A stretch of DNA of 64,000 bases from Microbacterium sp. 11MF (GTDB lineage: Bacteria; Actinomycetota; Actinomycetes; Actinomycetales; Microbacteriaceae), in the NCBI RefSeq assembly GCF_000383475.1, contig NZ_KB911459.1, positions 1,340,244 through 1,404,243 of the forward strand. Direction: 5' to 3'. Positions 20,184 to 28,617 of this stretch are shown here, piece by piece (within the stretch, counting starts at the first letter, position 1; the number at the start of each line of letters is the position of its first letter). The position numbers and the translations under genes were made by a program. The notes under the pieces are model-generated. The model was given only the letters and a program-made list of their open reading frames with translations. It did not search any database and was not told where the DNA came from.

Positions 20184-20191
20184 CCCGGATC

Positions 20192-21352
20192 GTGCTTCGC
20201 CTGATCTTCTCCGCAGCTGTGGGCGCTCTCGTCGGCGGTGCCGTCGCCGCGGTGGTCGGTCCTCCCGGAGCCGGCATCTGGGTCCTCGCGGTCGCGCTGC
20301 CCATCGGCATCCTCAGCGTCGTCTTCCTCCGGCTGGGTGCGTCGGGACTCGCCTCGACATCGGTCTCTCAGGAGGATCTGACCCGCGCGCGGGCCGAGGA
20401 TCGCCTGGGCGTGGCACGCATCGACGCCGTCCGTCAGACGGGAACGCAGATCAACGACCAGCCCGTGTGCGAGATCGACGTCACGGTGCAGCCGCGCCGG
20501 GGCGCCGCCTACGCCACCACCCTCCGCAGTGTCGTCCCGCTGATCGAGCTCGGAGCCCTCAGGCCTGACACGACCCGGCCGGTCGCGATCCTGATCGAGG
20601 GCGGCCCCGAGTTCGGCTTCGTCGACGGCCAGGTCTCGCCGCAGGAGATCGACGGTCTCGTGGTCCCACCGCCGGGGTCGGTCCCGACGATCGCCTGGCC
20701 GAAGGCGCAGCGCGTGGTGAACGGCGCGCGGCGCGGCCCGCTCCTCGGCATCGGTCCGCGCGGGAGGGTGCTCCGCGGCATCCTCTTCGTCGTCATCGCG
20801 CTCGCCGTGGCGGCCGCCGTCGTCGCTCCATACGGCCGCGCCGTCGTGATGACCGCGCAGGCGGCGCAGGAGGGGCGCATCGGCGTGGACCTGCGGCGGC
20901 CCGACGAACTGGCCGTCGCGGTGCGGGCCCTCGAGGACGAGATCGGGCACGACCGGGTCAGCACCGTCCTCGTCACGTCTGATTTCATCCGGGTCGAGGC
21001 ACCCCTCACCCCGGGCAGGACCGAGACCGATGTGTGGATGTACCGGGGCGGTGTCGTCGATCACGAGGGCCCGGCGCCGTCACAGCCCGACCTCGCGGCG
21101 GAGCAGTTCTCCTGGAAGGACATCGCCCTCTCGACCGTGTGGGCGCTGATGGAGAAGGCGTCGGCGGAGTCGGGCATCCCCGTCGGCGACGCGAGCGCCG
21201 TCGTCTCGCGGGGCACCGACAGCGACATCGACAGCGAGACCTTCGGAGCGTCCGTCGAGAACCCCGAGATGTTCATCTCGCTCCGGACCGAATACAAGAG
21301 CGTCTCGTTCCGGGTGAACGCCGACGGATCGGGCGACGTCGTCGCCCAGTGA
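20192..21352 (+). CDS. membrane protein of unknown function, 386 aa
   Basis: I do not recognise a family. Residues 1-45 form two hydrophobic segments (LIFSAAVGALVGGAVAAVVG; GIWVLAVALPIGILSVVFL). A soluble domain of about 150 residues follows (IDAVRQTGTQINDQPVCEIDVTV, GLVVPPPGSVPT), then a third segment (GILFVVIALAVAAAVVAP) and a C-terminal extracellular domain of about 160 residues. The middle domain pattern (gTQINDQPVCEIDVTVQP...VPLIELGALRPDTTRPV) resembles the SHOCT/DUF3592-like modules of actinobacterial membrane proteins. GTG start with a possible leaderless promoter. Single gene, convergent with the next. Confidence 0.75.
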   Translation: MLRLIFSAAVGALVGGAVAAVVGPPGAGIWVLAVALPIGILSVVFLRLGASGLASTSVSQEDLTRARAEDRLGVARIDAVRQTGTQINDQPVCEIDVTVQPRRGAAYATTLRSVVPLIELGALRPDTTRPVAILIEGGPEFGFVDGQVSPQEIDGLVVPPPGSVPTIAWPKAQRVVNGARRGPLLGIGPRGRVLRGILFVVIALAVAAAVVAPYGRAVVMTAQAAQEGRIGVDLRRPDELAVAVRALEDEIGHDRVSTVLVTSDFIRVEAPLTPGRTETDVWMYRGGVVDHEGPAPSQPDLAAEQFSWKDIALSTVWALMEKASAESGIPVGDASAVVSRGTDSDIDSETFGASVENPEMFISLRTEYKSVSFRVNADGSGDVVAQ

Positions 21353-21358
21353 CGCGCG

Positions 21359-21772
21359 TCAGGCCGCGGCGAGCTCCGTCGTCGCGCGGAGCGACCGCAT
21401 CGCGTCCGCGCTGGGGAGATCGACGCGCAGACGAGTGGTCCCGGGACGGGGACCGGCCCCGTTGACGATCGCCGCGCCGCCCAGACCCGCCAACGGGGCG
21501 GCGAGCGCGGCCGAGGCTGCCGCCGGCAGGTAGCCGACGACGCGTCCGTTCGAGTGGACGGAGATGTCCGCGGCGCGACGGGTGCGCCCGCGCCCCATCC
21601 GCAGCACGTACAGCCGATCGTCCCGGGTGCGGCGTTCGGGGTCGTCGACGAGGTAGTAGGTCCGTTCGACGTCCACACGCGACGTCGGGAGGTCACGGAG
21701 GTCCGGGAGATCGTCGTGCGATCGCGTCCGGCCGACGAGAGCGTGACAGAGATGTTCGAGCCAGGTGGGCAC
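21359..21772 (-). CDS. hypothetical protein, 137 aa
   Basis: No family is recognised with certainty. The C-terminal half (ISVHSNGRVVGYLPAAASAALAAPLAGLGG ... RLRVDLPSA) has the strand-turn pattern of a small beta barrel, loosely HIRAN-like (a domain near DNA-repair proteins), but the resemblance is weak. The start at the GTG at 21772 (MPTWLEHLCHALVG) was chosen because GGAAGGGGG lies 5 nt upstream; the frame is open 6 codons further. It is 6 nt from the converging membrane-protein gene. Confidence 0.6.
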   Translation of the reverse strand: MPTWLEHLCHALVGRTRSHDDLPDLRDLPTSRVDVERTYYLVDDPERRTRDDRLYVLRMGRGRTRRAADISVHSNGRVVGYLPAAASAALAAPLAGLGGAAIVNGAGPRPGTTRLRVDLPSADAMRSLRATTELAAA

Positions 21773-21869
21773 GAGGCCCCCTTCCTGCACGCGGCATGAA
21801 ACTCATGCCGCTGCATCGAGCCTCCCACAGTGCGCCTGGCAATCCCCCGGTCTCGGAATGCTCGCGCGC

Positions 21870-21875
21870 TACGGT
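21870..21875 (+). promoter_or_regulatory. candidate -10 (TACGGT), leaderless oxidoreductase gene
   Basis: TACGGT lies 6 nt before the ATG at 21882 and supports that ATG over the one at 21891. Confidence 0.5.
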
Positions 21876-21881
21876 CGGTTC

Positions 21882-22913
21882 ATGCTCCACATGAAGGCCA
21901 TCGTCTACCGCACCCCGGGCGCCTCCGACGTCCTGTCCCTCGTCGAGCCAGAAATCGCCGACCCCGGCGCCGGCGAGGTGCGCGTGCGCATCGCCGTGTC
22001 GGGCGTGAACCCGACCGATTGGAAGTCCCGCGCCGGCGGCACGGCGCGCGCGACTTTCGCCGAGACCGTCCCGAACCAGGACGGCAGCGGAATCGTCGAC
22101 GCGCTCGGCGACGATGTGGAGGGACTCGCCGTCGGCGACCGCGTGTGGGTGCACCTCGCGCAGCACCAGCGCCCCACGGGCACCGCGCAGGAGTACACGG
22201 TGGTGCCGGCATCCCGCGCCATCCGACTCCCCGAGGGCATCGACTTCGCGACCGCTGCGAGCCTCGGCGTTCCCGCCGTGACAGCGCACCGCGCCCTCAC
22301 CGTCCACGAGGACGGGCCCGCTCGCCTGGCCCCTGGAGCGCTCGCCGGACGCACCGTGCTCGTCGCGGGAGGCGCCGGAGCCGTCGGTCATGCCGCGATC
22401 CAGCTGGCCCGCTGGGCCGGTGCGACGGTCATCACGACCGTCAGCTCCGACGCCAAGGCGGACCTCGCACGGGCGGCCGGTGCGCATCACGTCATCGACT
22501 ACACGCAGGGCGACCTCGTCGAGAACATCCGCGAGATAGCGCCCGACGGCGTCGACCAGATCGTCGAGGTGTCGCTCGCCACGAACGCCGCCGTCGACGC
22601 GGAGGTCGCGGCGGGACACGCGGTCATCGCGTTCTACGCCGACGACAACGGCGACACGTTCAGCATGCCGATCCGGCCCACCTTCGCGAAGAACATCCGT
22701 GTGCAGGGCGTCCTGCTCTACACGGTCGGAGAACCGGCTCTGGATGCGGCGGTCGCCGACATCACGCGCGCACTCGAAGACGGTGCGCTGCCGGTCGGCG
22801 AGGACGCCGGGCTCCCGCTGACCTGGTTCCCGCTGGCGGAGACCGCGGCCGCGCACGACGCGGTCGAAGCGGCGACGGTCGGCAAGGTACTCATCCGCGT
22901 CGCGGAGCTCTGA
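21882..22913 (+). CDS. zinc-independent MDR oxidoreductase (quinone reductase-like)
   Basis: A medium-chain dehydrogenase/reductase, 343 residues, beginning MLHMKAIVYRTPGASDVLSLVEP. It has the GroES-like catalytic domain (VNPTDWKSRAGG; VGDRVWVHL) and a Rossmann fold with VLVAGGAGAVGHAAIQLARWAGA near residue 155. The structural-zinc cysteines and the catalytic-zinc Cys of alcohol dehydrogenases are absent, so a NADPH:quinone reductase or enoyl reductase role is more likely. The ATG at 21882 is 6 nt from a TACGGT. A strong hairpin separates it from the converging pectinase gene. Confidence 0.9.
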   Translation: MLHMKAIVYRTPGASDVLSLVEPEIADPGAGEVRVRIAVSGVNPTDWKSRAGGTARATFAETVPNQDGSGIVDALGDDVEGLAVGDRVWVHLAQHQRPTGTAQEYTVVPASRAIRLPEGIDFATAASLGVPAVTAHRALTVHEDGPARLAPGALAGRTVLVAGGAGAVGHAAIQLARWAGATVITTVSSDAKADLARAAGAHHVIDYTQGDLVENIREIAPDGVDQIVEVSLATNAAVDAEVAAGHAVIAFYADDNGDTFSMPIRPTFAKNIRVQGVLLYTVGEPALDAAVADITRALEDGALPVGEDAGLPLTWFPLAETAAAHDAVEAATVGKVLIRVAEL

Positions 22914-22944
22914 GTCCGCACGCCACCGCCTGACAGTGGCGAAG

Positions 22945-22989
22945 GGATGCCGCGGGTCGCACCTTCTGCGAGGGCGACCCGCGGCATCC
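22945..22989. terminator. bidirectional hairpin terminator
   Basis: A 16-bp perfect inverted repeat (GGATGCCGCGGGTCGC and complement) with a 13-nt loop, between two converging genes. Its outer arms are the heptamer GGATGCC that is over-represented in the window. Confidence 0.8.
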
Positions 22990-22992
22990 GTC

Positions 22993-25900
22993 TCAGCGGA
23001 CGACGACCGTCAGCGGAGTCGAGCGGGTCGCGCCCGCCTCGTTGCGGTACTCGACGACGTACTCGTACGTGCCCGGGGCACGGCCCGTGACCGCGGTGCG
23101 GGTGCGCTGCGCATTCGGCGACGCGGCGGCGAGCTGCTGCTCGTCGATGACCCTCCCGTTCTCGTACAGCGCGTACGAGGTCGCGTTGGTCCCCCACCAC
23201 AGGTTCGACGTGACCGTGTAGGCGCCGTCCCGATCGTGGTTGTCGTGCGAGAGCACGGGCGTTCCGGGAGCGGCATCCGTCACGGTGACGGTGATCGACG
23301 TCGTCTCGGTGACACCGGCCGCATTGATCAGCTCGCCCGTGTAGACGTACGTGCCGTTCGAGCGGCCGGCGATCGGCACCGCGACCTGCTGCGCCCGCGG
23401 CGATTGCGGGGTCAGAAGGCGGGTGTCGAGGAGTTCGCCGTTCTCGTACAGCCGGAACACGGAGCCGTTGACGCCCCACCACAGGTTCATGGTGACCGTG
23501 AACGATCCGTCGCGCAGGCCGTCACCCCACCCGCTGTCGCTCGTGAGCGCACCCCGGCCGGGCCGGGCGGTCGCCCCTTCGTCGGCGTATACCGAGAACC
23601 GGGACTCCGTCGTCGCGACGAGGCCGTCGTGGTTGACGGCCCGGACCGTCAGCACGTGGTCCCCGGCCTTGTCCGACAGATCGATGACGGCGTCGGCCGC
23701 GATCGGCTCCCCGTCGAGGGCGACGTCGAGGTTCCGCACGCCGGACTCGGGGTCTGCCGCTGACACCCCGAGCGCGAGCTCGCCGCTGTCAGGCAGGAGC
23801 GCACCGTTCTTCGGGAGACCCGAGATCACCGGAGCGGTCTCGTCGGCACCGCCCGAGGGACCACCCGTCACGGCGATGCGCGGCATCGGAGCCGGTTCCA
23901 TGCCGTCGCCGATGAAGAAGCTCGGGTGCGGCGGCTGGTTGTAGCCGGTGTTCTGCCAGGCGACCGCGACCCGGTACTGCATGTCGTGCATAAGCGTCGG
24001 GATGCGGATGTCGGTCTCGTCGGAGGTCGAGTAGATGCGCAGCTCCGACGAGTCCGCCGAGCGCCACACGATCTCTTCGCGCCAGTCGCCGAACAGGTCG
24101 GCCTGGAGGTTGGGCGTACCCTTCGTGCCGTTGTTCGACCGGGCCCCGGCATCCGAGAGGATCGTCTTCTGCTCCCCGGCCGCCCAGTCCCACTTCGCGA
24201 CGACGGGCGTGCCCTGCGATGTCGTGGCATCCCAGTCGTGGTCGACGATCTCGCGCAGCGGGTCGCCGTCGAACCATGCGAGGAAGTTCGCCGCCGGGAT
24301 GCGGTCCCCGATGACCTCGCCGTCGGCGGCGACGAGAGTCCCGGTCCGGGAGTTCCACGCGGCGTCGCCGCCGACGGCCCAGCCTTCGGCGCCGGGATGC
24401 CGCGGGTCGATGTCGCCCATGGCGGCACGGCCCGTGTCGACGGTGGCGGGAATGCTCCAGAGCACCTCTCCGGTCTTCGCGTCGCGGTACGTCGCGCCGC
24501 GGTTGCCCGATGCCGCCATGTTCTCGTGGGCGGCGAAGGCCTCGAGGCCCGGTCGCGACGGGTCGAAATCGCTGACGTGCAGCGCGTCGCCGTGGCCGAG
24601 CCCCGTCGAATAGAGGAGCTCCCCGTCGTCGTCGATCGTGGCCGAGCCGAAAATGATCTCGTCCTTCGCGTCACCGTCGACGTCGGCGACCGACATGGAG
24701 TGGTTACCCTGCCCGTACAGGGCTTCGGCACCGTCCTCGTCCGAATCGGCGACCCACCGCGTCGTCAGCTTCTCGCCGTCGAAGTCGACGGCTGCGACGA
24801 CGGCACGCGTGTAGTACCCGCGGCTGAAGATCGCGCTCGGGTGCTCGCCGTCGAGGTACGCGACGGACGCGAGGAACCGGTCGACCCGGTTGCCGTAGGT
24901 GTCGCCCCACGATCCGACGTCGCCGCGCTGCGGGATGTAGTCGATCGTGTCGACCGCCGCGCCCGTCAGGCCGTTGAAGACCGTCAGGAACTCCGGGCCC
25001 TGCAGGACGTACCCCGAACTGTTGCGGTGGTCCGCGCTGGCATCGCCGATGACGCGCCCGGCGCCGTCGACCGTGCCGTCCGCGGTCCGCGTGATCAGCT
25101 CGGCACGGCCGTCGCCGTCGAAGTCGTAGACCATGAGATCCGTGTAGTGGGCGCCCGCTCGGACGTTCACGCCCAGGTCGATCCGCCAGAGGCGCTCGCC
25201 GTCGAGCCGGTAGGCATCGACGTAGACGTTGCCGGTGTAGCCGCCCTGCGAGTTGTCCTTCGCGTTGGACGGGTACCACTTCACGATGAGCTCGTACTGT
25301 CCGTCACCGTCGACGTCGCCGACGGTGGTGTCGTTGGCCGAGTAGGAGTAGGGCTGACCGTCCTTCGTGTAGGCGTCCGCCGGCTTCTGGAGCGCAACCG
25401 TTCGGTACGCCGCGGTCTGCACACGCACCGGATCGGACTCGGTCGTCTCGACGGTCTCGTCGCCCGACCCGCTCAACCGGGTGACGAAGTACTCCGAAGC
25501 ATCCGTCCCATCGGGGTCGAGCAGGTTGGTCGACGCGGTGATCGGCGCCGTGGCGATGCGCCGACCGTCACGGTACACGTGGAAACCCGCGTCGGCCGGG
25601 TCGGTGCCCAGCAGTCGCCACGACACGAGCACGCCGTCATCGGTCCGGACCGCGGCGACGCCACGATCGAGGTACTCCGCCTGGCGCTGCAGCACCGTCG
25701 GCGCCGCCGTCTCGTACGGGTCGGATGCCGCACCGGCACCGCCCACGCCGACCGGGACGACCGTGTAGAAGTACGGCACCGTGGTCAGCACACCGTCGTC
25801 GTCGATGAAGCGCGGGACGTCAGTCGTGCCGACGAGGGTGCCACGCTCGCCCTCGACCTCTGAGCGGAATACGAGGAAGTAGAGGCTGTCATCGGCGGCC

Positions 25901-28233
25901 GCCCAGGCGAGCTCGACCTCGCGCGGGTCGATGCGGACGGCGTCGATGCCCGTGGGCTTGCCGGGGGCGTCGACGTCAGGGTCGATCAGGCTCGTCTCGA
26001 CCTTGGCCGACGGCACGGATTCGAGGCCCGTCCGGTCCACGGCGGTCACGTGGTAGCTGTAGTCCAGTCCGACGCGCGCCGTCCGGTCGGTGTACGCCGG
26101 CTCGGTGCTGCTGCCCACGAGCGCCGGGGCGGTGTCGAAGGCGGACGATCGGTAGATGTTCCAGGTGAGGCCGGATTCGGCATCCCATGCCAGGTCGATC
26201 TCGGGAGCGGCGGGGTCCGCCTCGACGCCCGTCACCTTCAGCCCCGTCGGGCCGAGGAGGATGGGCGTGATCTCGAGTCCGTTCAGACGCGTGCCGGCAG
26301 CGGCGCCGTAGGCCTCGATGTTCAGCTGACCGTCGGTGACGAGGAAGGGTCCGCGGAGGACGGCCGCGACCGAGCCTCGGCCGGCGTTGCCCGTTCCCGC
26401 TTCCTTCCCCTCGACGCGGAAGCTCGTGCGGGTCGACCCGATCCAGTCGCCCGAGAACGTCTTGACCGAGTAGGTGCCGTTCGGGACGTCGAGCGCGAAG
26501 GTCGAGCTGTCGCCCGGGAGGACGAAGTCGCGGATCAGGTCGTTCGACCCCTCGGAGGCGCCGCGGTCACGCCCCGCGTTGGCGGGCAGCGTGTTCGTGA
26601 AGCCGTACCCGCGGTCTCTCGTGTACCCGAGGTTCGGCGTGATCTCGGTGTACCCGGCGGCGAGCGGGTTGCCGGCGAGCTGGAAGTCGAACCGGTAGGC
26701 GGCCTGCTTGGTGGTGAACTCCACCGGCGCCGACGGTTCGGATTCGCCGCGACCGTTGACCGCGACGACGCGGTAGCGGACAGTCGCACCTTCGCTGAGA
26801 CCCTGCACGATCGTCGTGGGCTGGGTCACGGTGCCGACCAGAGTCCAGGTGTCCTCACCGGCCGCCTGACGGAACACCTTGTAGATGTCCGCGGTCGGCA
26901 CGGCGTCCCACTTCAGGGTGGCCCCGGCGTTGCTGATGGCGCCGGCGACGAGCTTCTGCGGGGCGGCTGGCGCATCGGCCGGGGGCTCCGTGTCGGTGAT
27001 CTCGTCGGCGAGGGGGATGTCGAGGGTGCTGATGCCCTGGGCCACCAGGCGAGCCATCTGGATGGCGCCGTACTCCTGGAAGTGCGTGTCGTCGACCGTT
27101 CCGGCGGGCCGGTTGGGGAACACTCCCGGGTCGACGTGCAGGAAGACGGCCTTGGCCGCTTCGGGGCCGATCTCGTCGAGGTAGGCGCGGCTGGATGCCG
27201 AGAGGTCGACCAGCGACACGTCCTCCTCCGCGGCGAGCTCGGTCATCTTCTCGACGTACTCGGGGAAGCTCACGCGGAAGAGCCCGGTCTCGGGGTCGAA
27301 GTTCCGGCGGGAGACGGGCGTCACGAGGACCGGGGTCGCACCGCGCTGGCGCGCGCCCTCGACGTACGTGCGGAGGTACTCCTTGTAGTCGGCCGGCGAG
27401 GCGTAGCGGTCGTCCACTCCCTGCGTCGCGTCGTTGTGGCCGAACTGCGCGAACAGGTAGTCGCCGGGGCGGATCGCGCGCAGCACCTCGTCGAGGCGGC
27501 CCTGCGTGAGGAAGTTCTTGGACGAGCGCCCGCCGATCGCGTGGTTCTTGACCGCGACGTCGTCGGAGAGGAAGCGCTCGAGCATCTGGCCCCACCCCGC
27601 CTGCGGCGCGTACGCCGTCGCGTCGTAGGTCTGGACGGTCGAATCGCCCGTCAGATAGGTGGTGGGCACGGCGCCGGCGGTGCGCTCGGGCAGCCGCGTG
27701 ATCGTGAGCGCGTTGAGGGATGCCGCTCCGCCCGCGATCTGCATAGTCAGGCGCCCGTCGACGAGGGCGATGGGGAACGCCATCTCGAGGTACTCCCCTG
27801 CCGCCTTCGCGGTCGGCTGCACCTTGGCCATCGATTCAGCCGTGATCGCGATGTCCGTTGCGCCCTCCGCATCGCCGGCGACGAGCGACACCGAGTAGTC
27901 ACCCGGCGCGAGGTCGACCTCGAAGGTGCCGCCCTGCGCCGCGACGAAGTCGGACCGCACGGCGTCGTCGCCGCCGCGATCGACATCAGGGTCTGCGGAT
28001 GTGGGCGCCGTGGAGAAGCCGTACCCCCACTCTGAGTCGAACGCCGTCGCGGACGTCACGCCGAGCGCGCCGGAGGCGACGGCGCCAGGCCCGAAGTCGA
28101 ACGCGACGACGTCGCCGTCGGGGAGCGGCGCGGGCGTGTCTGCAGCGGCCGCGGGCGCCGCAGCGATGAGCGACGCGGTGAGTGCGGCCGCGGACGCGAG
28201 AGCGAGCGCGGAGCGGGGACGGCGGATGGGCAT
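22993..28233 (-). CDS. secreted rhamnogalacturonan acetylesterase-PL11 lyase fusion
   Basis: An extracellular pectin-degrading enzyme, 1746 residues. Order: Sec signal peptide (1-32, cleavage after AAAPAAAA); galactose-binding-like domain (41-183, FDFGPG); SGNH esterase with GDST (Ser198), FGHND (264-268) and DDTH (381-384), as in rhamnogalacturonan acetylesterases; fibronectin III (about 423-508); a second FDF domain (513-658); two fibronectin III modules (660-850); a PL11-type lyase (about 850-1455) with repeated calcium-type DGDG motifs; an Ig-like domain (1466-1555); and two C-terminal repeats with NLWWG and YENG. PL11 enzymes cut the Rha-GalA backbone of rhamnogalacturonan I; the esterase would first remove acetyl groups. 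The ATG at 28233 has AGGAGGA. No cell-wall anchor is seen. Confidence 0.93.
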   Translation of the reverse strand: MPIRRPRSALALASAAALTASLIAAAPAAAADTPAPLPDGDVVAFDFGPGAVASGALGVTSATAFDSEWGYGFSTAPTSADPDVDRGGDDAVRSDFVAAQGGTFEVDLAPGDYSVSLVAGDAEGATDIAITAESMAKVQPTAKAAGEYLEMAFPIALVDGRLTMQIAGGAASLNALTITRLPERTAGAVPTTYLTGDSTVQTYDATAYAPQAGWGQMLERFLSDDVAVKNHAIGGRSSKNFLTQGRLDEVLRAIRPGDYLFAQFGHNDATQGVDDRYASPADYKEYLRTYVEGARQRGATPVLVTPVSRRNFDPETGLFRVSFPEYVEKMTELAAEEDVSLVDLSASSRAYLDEIGPEAAKAVFLHVDPGVFPNRPAGTVDDTHFQEYGAIQMARLVAQGISTLDIPLADEITDTEPPADAPAAPQKLVAGAISNAGATLKWDAVPTADIYKVFRQAAGEDTWTLVGTVTQPTTIVQGLSEGATVRYRVVAVNGRGESEPSAPVEFTTKQAAYRFDFQLAGNPLAAGYTEITPNLGYTRDRGYGFTNTLPANAGRDRGASEGSNDLIRDFVLPGDSSTFALDVPNGTYSVKTFSGDWIGSTRTSFRVEGKEAGTGNAGRGSVAAVLRGPFLVTDGQLNIEAYGAAAGTRLNGLEITPILLGPTGLKVTGVEADPAAPEIDLAWDAESGLTWNIYRSSAFDTAPALVGSSTEPAYTDRTARVGLDYSYHVTAVDRTGLESVPSAKVETSLIDPDVDAPGKPTGIDAVRIDPREVELAWAAADDSLYFLVFRSEVEGERGTLVGTTDVPRFIDDDGVLTTVPYFYTVVPVGVGGAGAASDPYETAAPTVLQRQAEYLDRGVAAVRTDDGVLVSWRLLGTDPADAGFHVYRDGRRIATAPITASTNLLDPDGTDASEYFVTRLSGSGDETVETTESDPVRVQTAAYRTVALQKPADAYTKDGQPYSYSANDTTVGDVDGDGQYELIVKWYPSNAKDNSQGGYTGNVYVDAYRLDGERLWRIDLGVNVRAGAHYTDLMVYDFDGDGRAELITRTADGTVDGAGRVIGDASADHRNSSGYVLQGPEFLTVFNGLTGAAVDTIDYIPQRGDVGSWGDTYGNRVDRFLASVAYLDGEHPSAIFSRGYYTRAVVAAVDFDGEKLTTRWVADSDEDGAEALYGQGNHSMSVADVDGDAKDEIIFGSATIDDDGELLYSTGLGHGDALHVSDFDPSRPGLEAFAAHENMAASGNRGATYRDAKTGEVLWSIPATVDTGRAAMGDIDPRHPGAEGWAVGGDAAWNSRTGTLVAADGEVIGDRIPAANFLAWFDGDPLREIVDHDWDATTSQGTPVVAKWDWAAGEQKTILSDAGARSNNGTKGTPNLQADLFGDWREEIVWRSADSSELRIYSTSDETDIRIPTLMHDMQYRVAVAWQNTGYNQPPHPSFFIGDGMEPAPMPRIAVTGGPSGGADETAPVISGLPKNGALLPDSGELALGVSAADPESGVRNLDVALDGEPIAADAVIDLSDKAGDHVLTVRAVNHDGLVATTESRFSVYADEGATARPGRGALTSDSGWGDGLRDGSFTVTMNLWWGVNGSVFRLYENGELLDTRLLTPQSPRAQQVAVPIAGRSNGTYVYTGELINAAGVTETTSITVTVTDAAPGTPVLSHDNHDRDGAYTVTSNLWWGTNATSYALYENGRVIDEQQLAAASPNAQRTRTAVTGRAPGTYEYVVEYRNEAGATRSTPLTVVVR

Positions 28234-28361
28234 GGGTCCTCCTGGACGTCGTCGGCGAGAAGGCGCGCCGGACGACCCGCACCGGAGGGGCGCTGGACGA
28301 TCCGACAACCTCGAGACATGGGGGCTTACGTCATGTCGTGAGCCCACGCACCACCATCATT

Positions 28362-28375
28362 GGAAAGCGCATTCC
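28362..28375. promoter_or_regulatory. LacI-type operator candidate
   Basis: GGAAAGCGCATTCC is a 14-bp near-palindrome, 12 of 14 bases symmetric about a central GCGC, of the kind bound by LacI-family sugar repressors. It lies about 130 nt upstream of the pectinase ATG, within the probable 5' leader. Confidence 0.5.
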
Positions 28376-28411
28376 GGCTCAATGCGACCGATCCTGGCAC
28401 GGCTGACAGAG

Positions 28412-28421
28412 CTTGCGCAAG
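28412..28421. promoter_or_regulatory. second operator candidate
   Basis: CTTGCGCAAG is a perfect 10-bp palindrome. It sits about 25-34 nt downstream of the TTGACA box at 28446-28451 (minus strand), roughly where the -10/+1 region of the pectinase promoter should be. Confidence 0.45.
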
Positions 28422-28445
28422 GCATCCATCCGAAAGAATGAATCG

Positions 28446-28451
28446 TGTCAA
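28446..28451 (-). promoter_or_regulatory. -35 box candidate (TTGACA)
   Basis: A perfect TTGACA on the minus strand, about 215 nt upstream of the pectinase ATG. The -10 is not clear: the best hexamers at 16-17 nt spacing are ATGGAT and TGGATG. Confidence 0.4.
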
Positions 28452-28556
28452 TCGGCTGGAGCGAGGGCATTCCGTTTTCGGTCCGAGCGCCTGCATCATC
28501 GTCGCGCCACGCCCGCGTCGGAGATCGGAGGGTCGGACGCCCCTGCACGGGCACAG

Positions 28557-28594
28557 ATTCGGGCCCGCACACCCGAAGGTGCGCGAGCCCGAAT
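28557..28594 (-). terminator. hairpin terminator after the DUF3494 gene
   Basis: ATTCGGGC pairs with GCCCGAAT (8 bp), with an inner CGCAC/GTGCG stem. It lies 24 nt beyond the stop of the DUF3494 gene. Confidence 0.6.
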
Positions 28595-28617
28595 TCATGC
28601 TGACGGATGCCGCCGGA

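Larger units (their letters stand above)
28234..28617. other. intergenic region upstream of the pectinase gene
   Basis: 384 nt without a gene. It holds the pectinase 5' leader and promoter, two palindromes (28362 and 28412), a TTGACA-like box (28446) and, next to the DUF3494 gene, a hairpin. I see no ORF worth calling. Confidence 0.6.
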
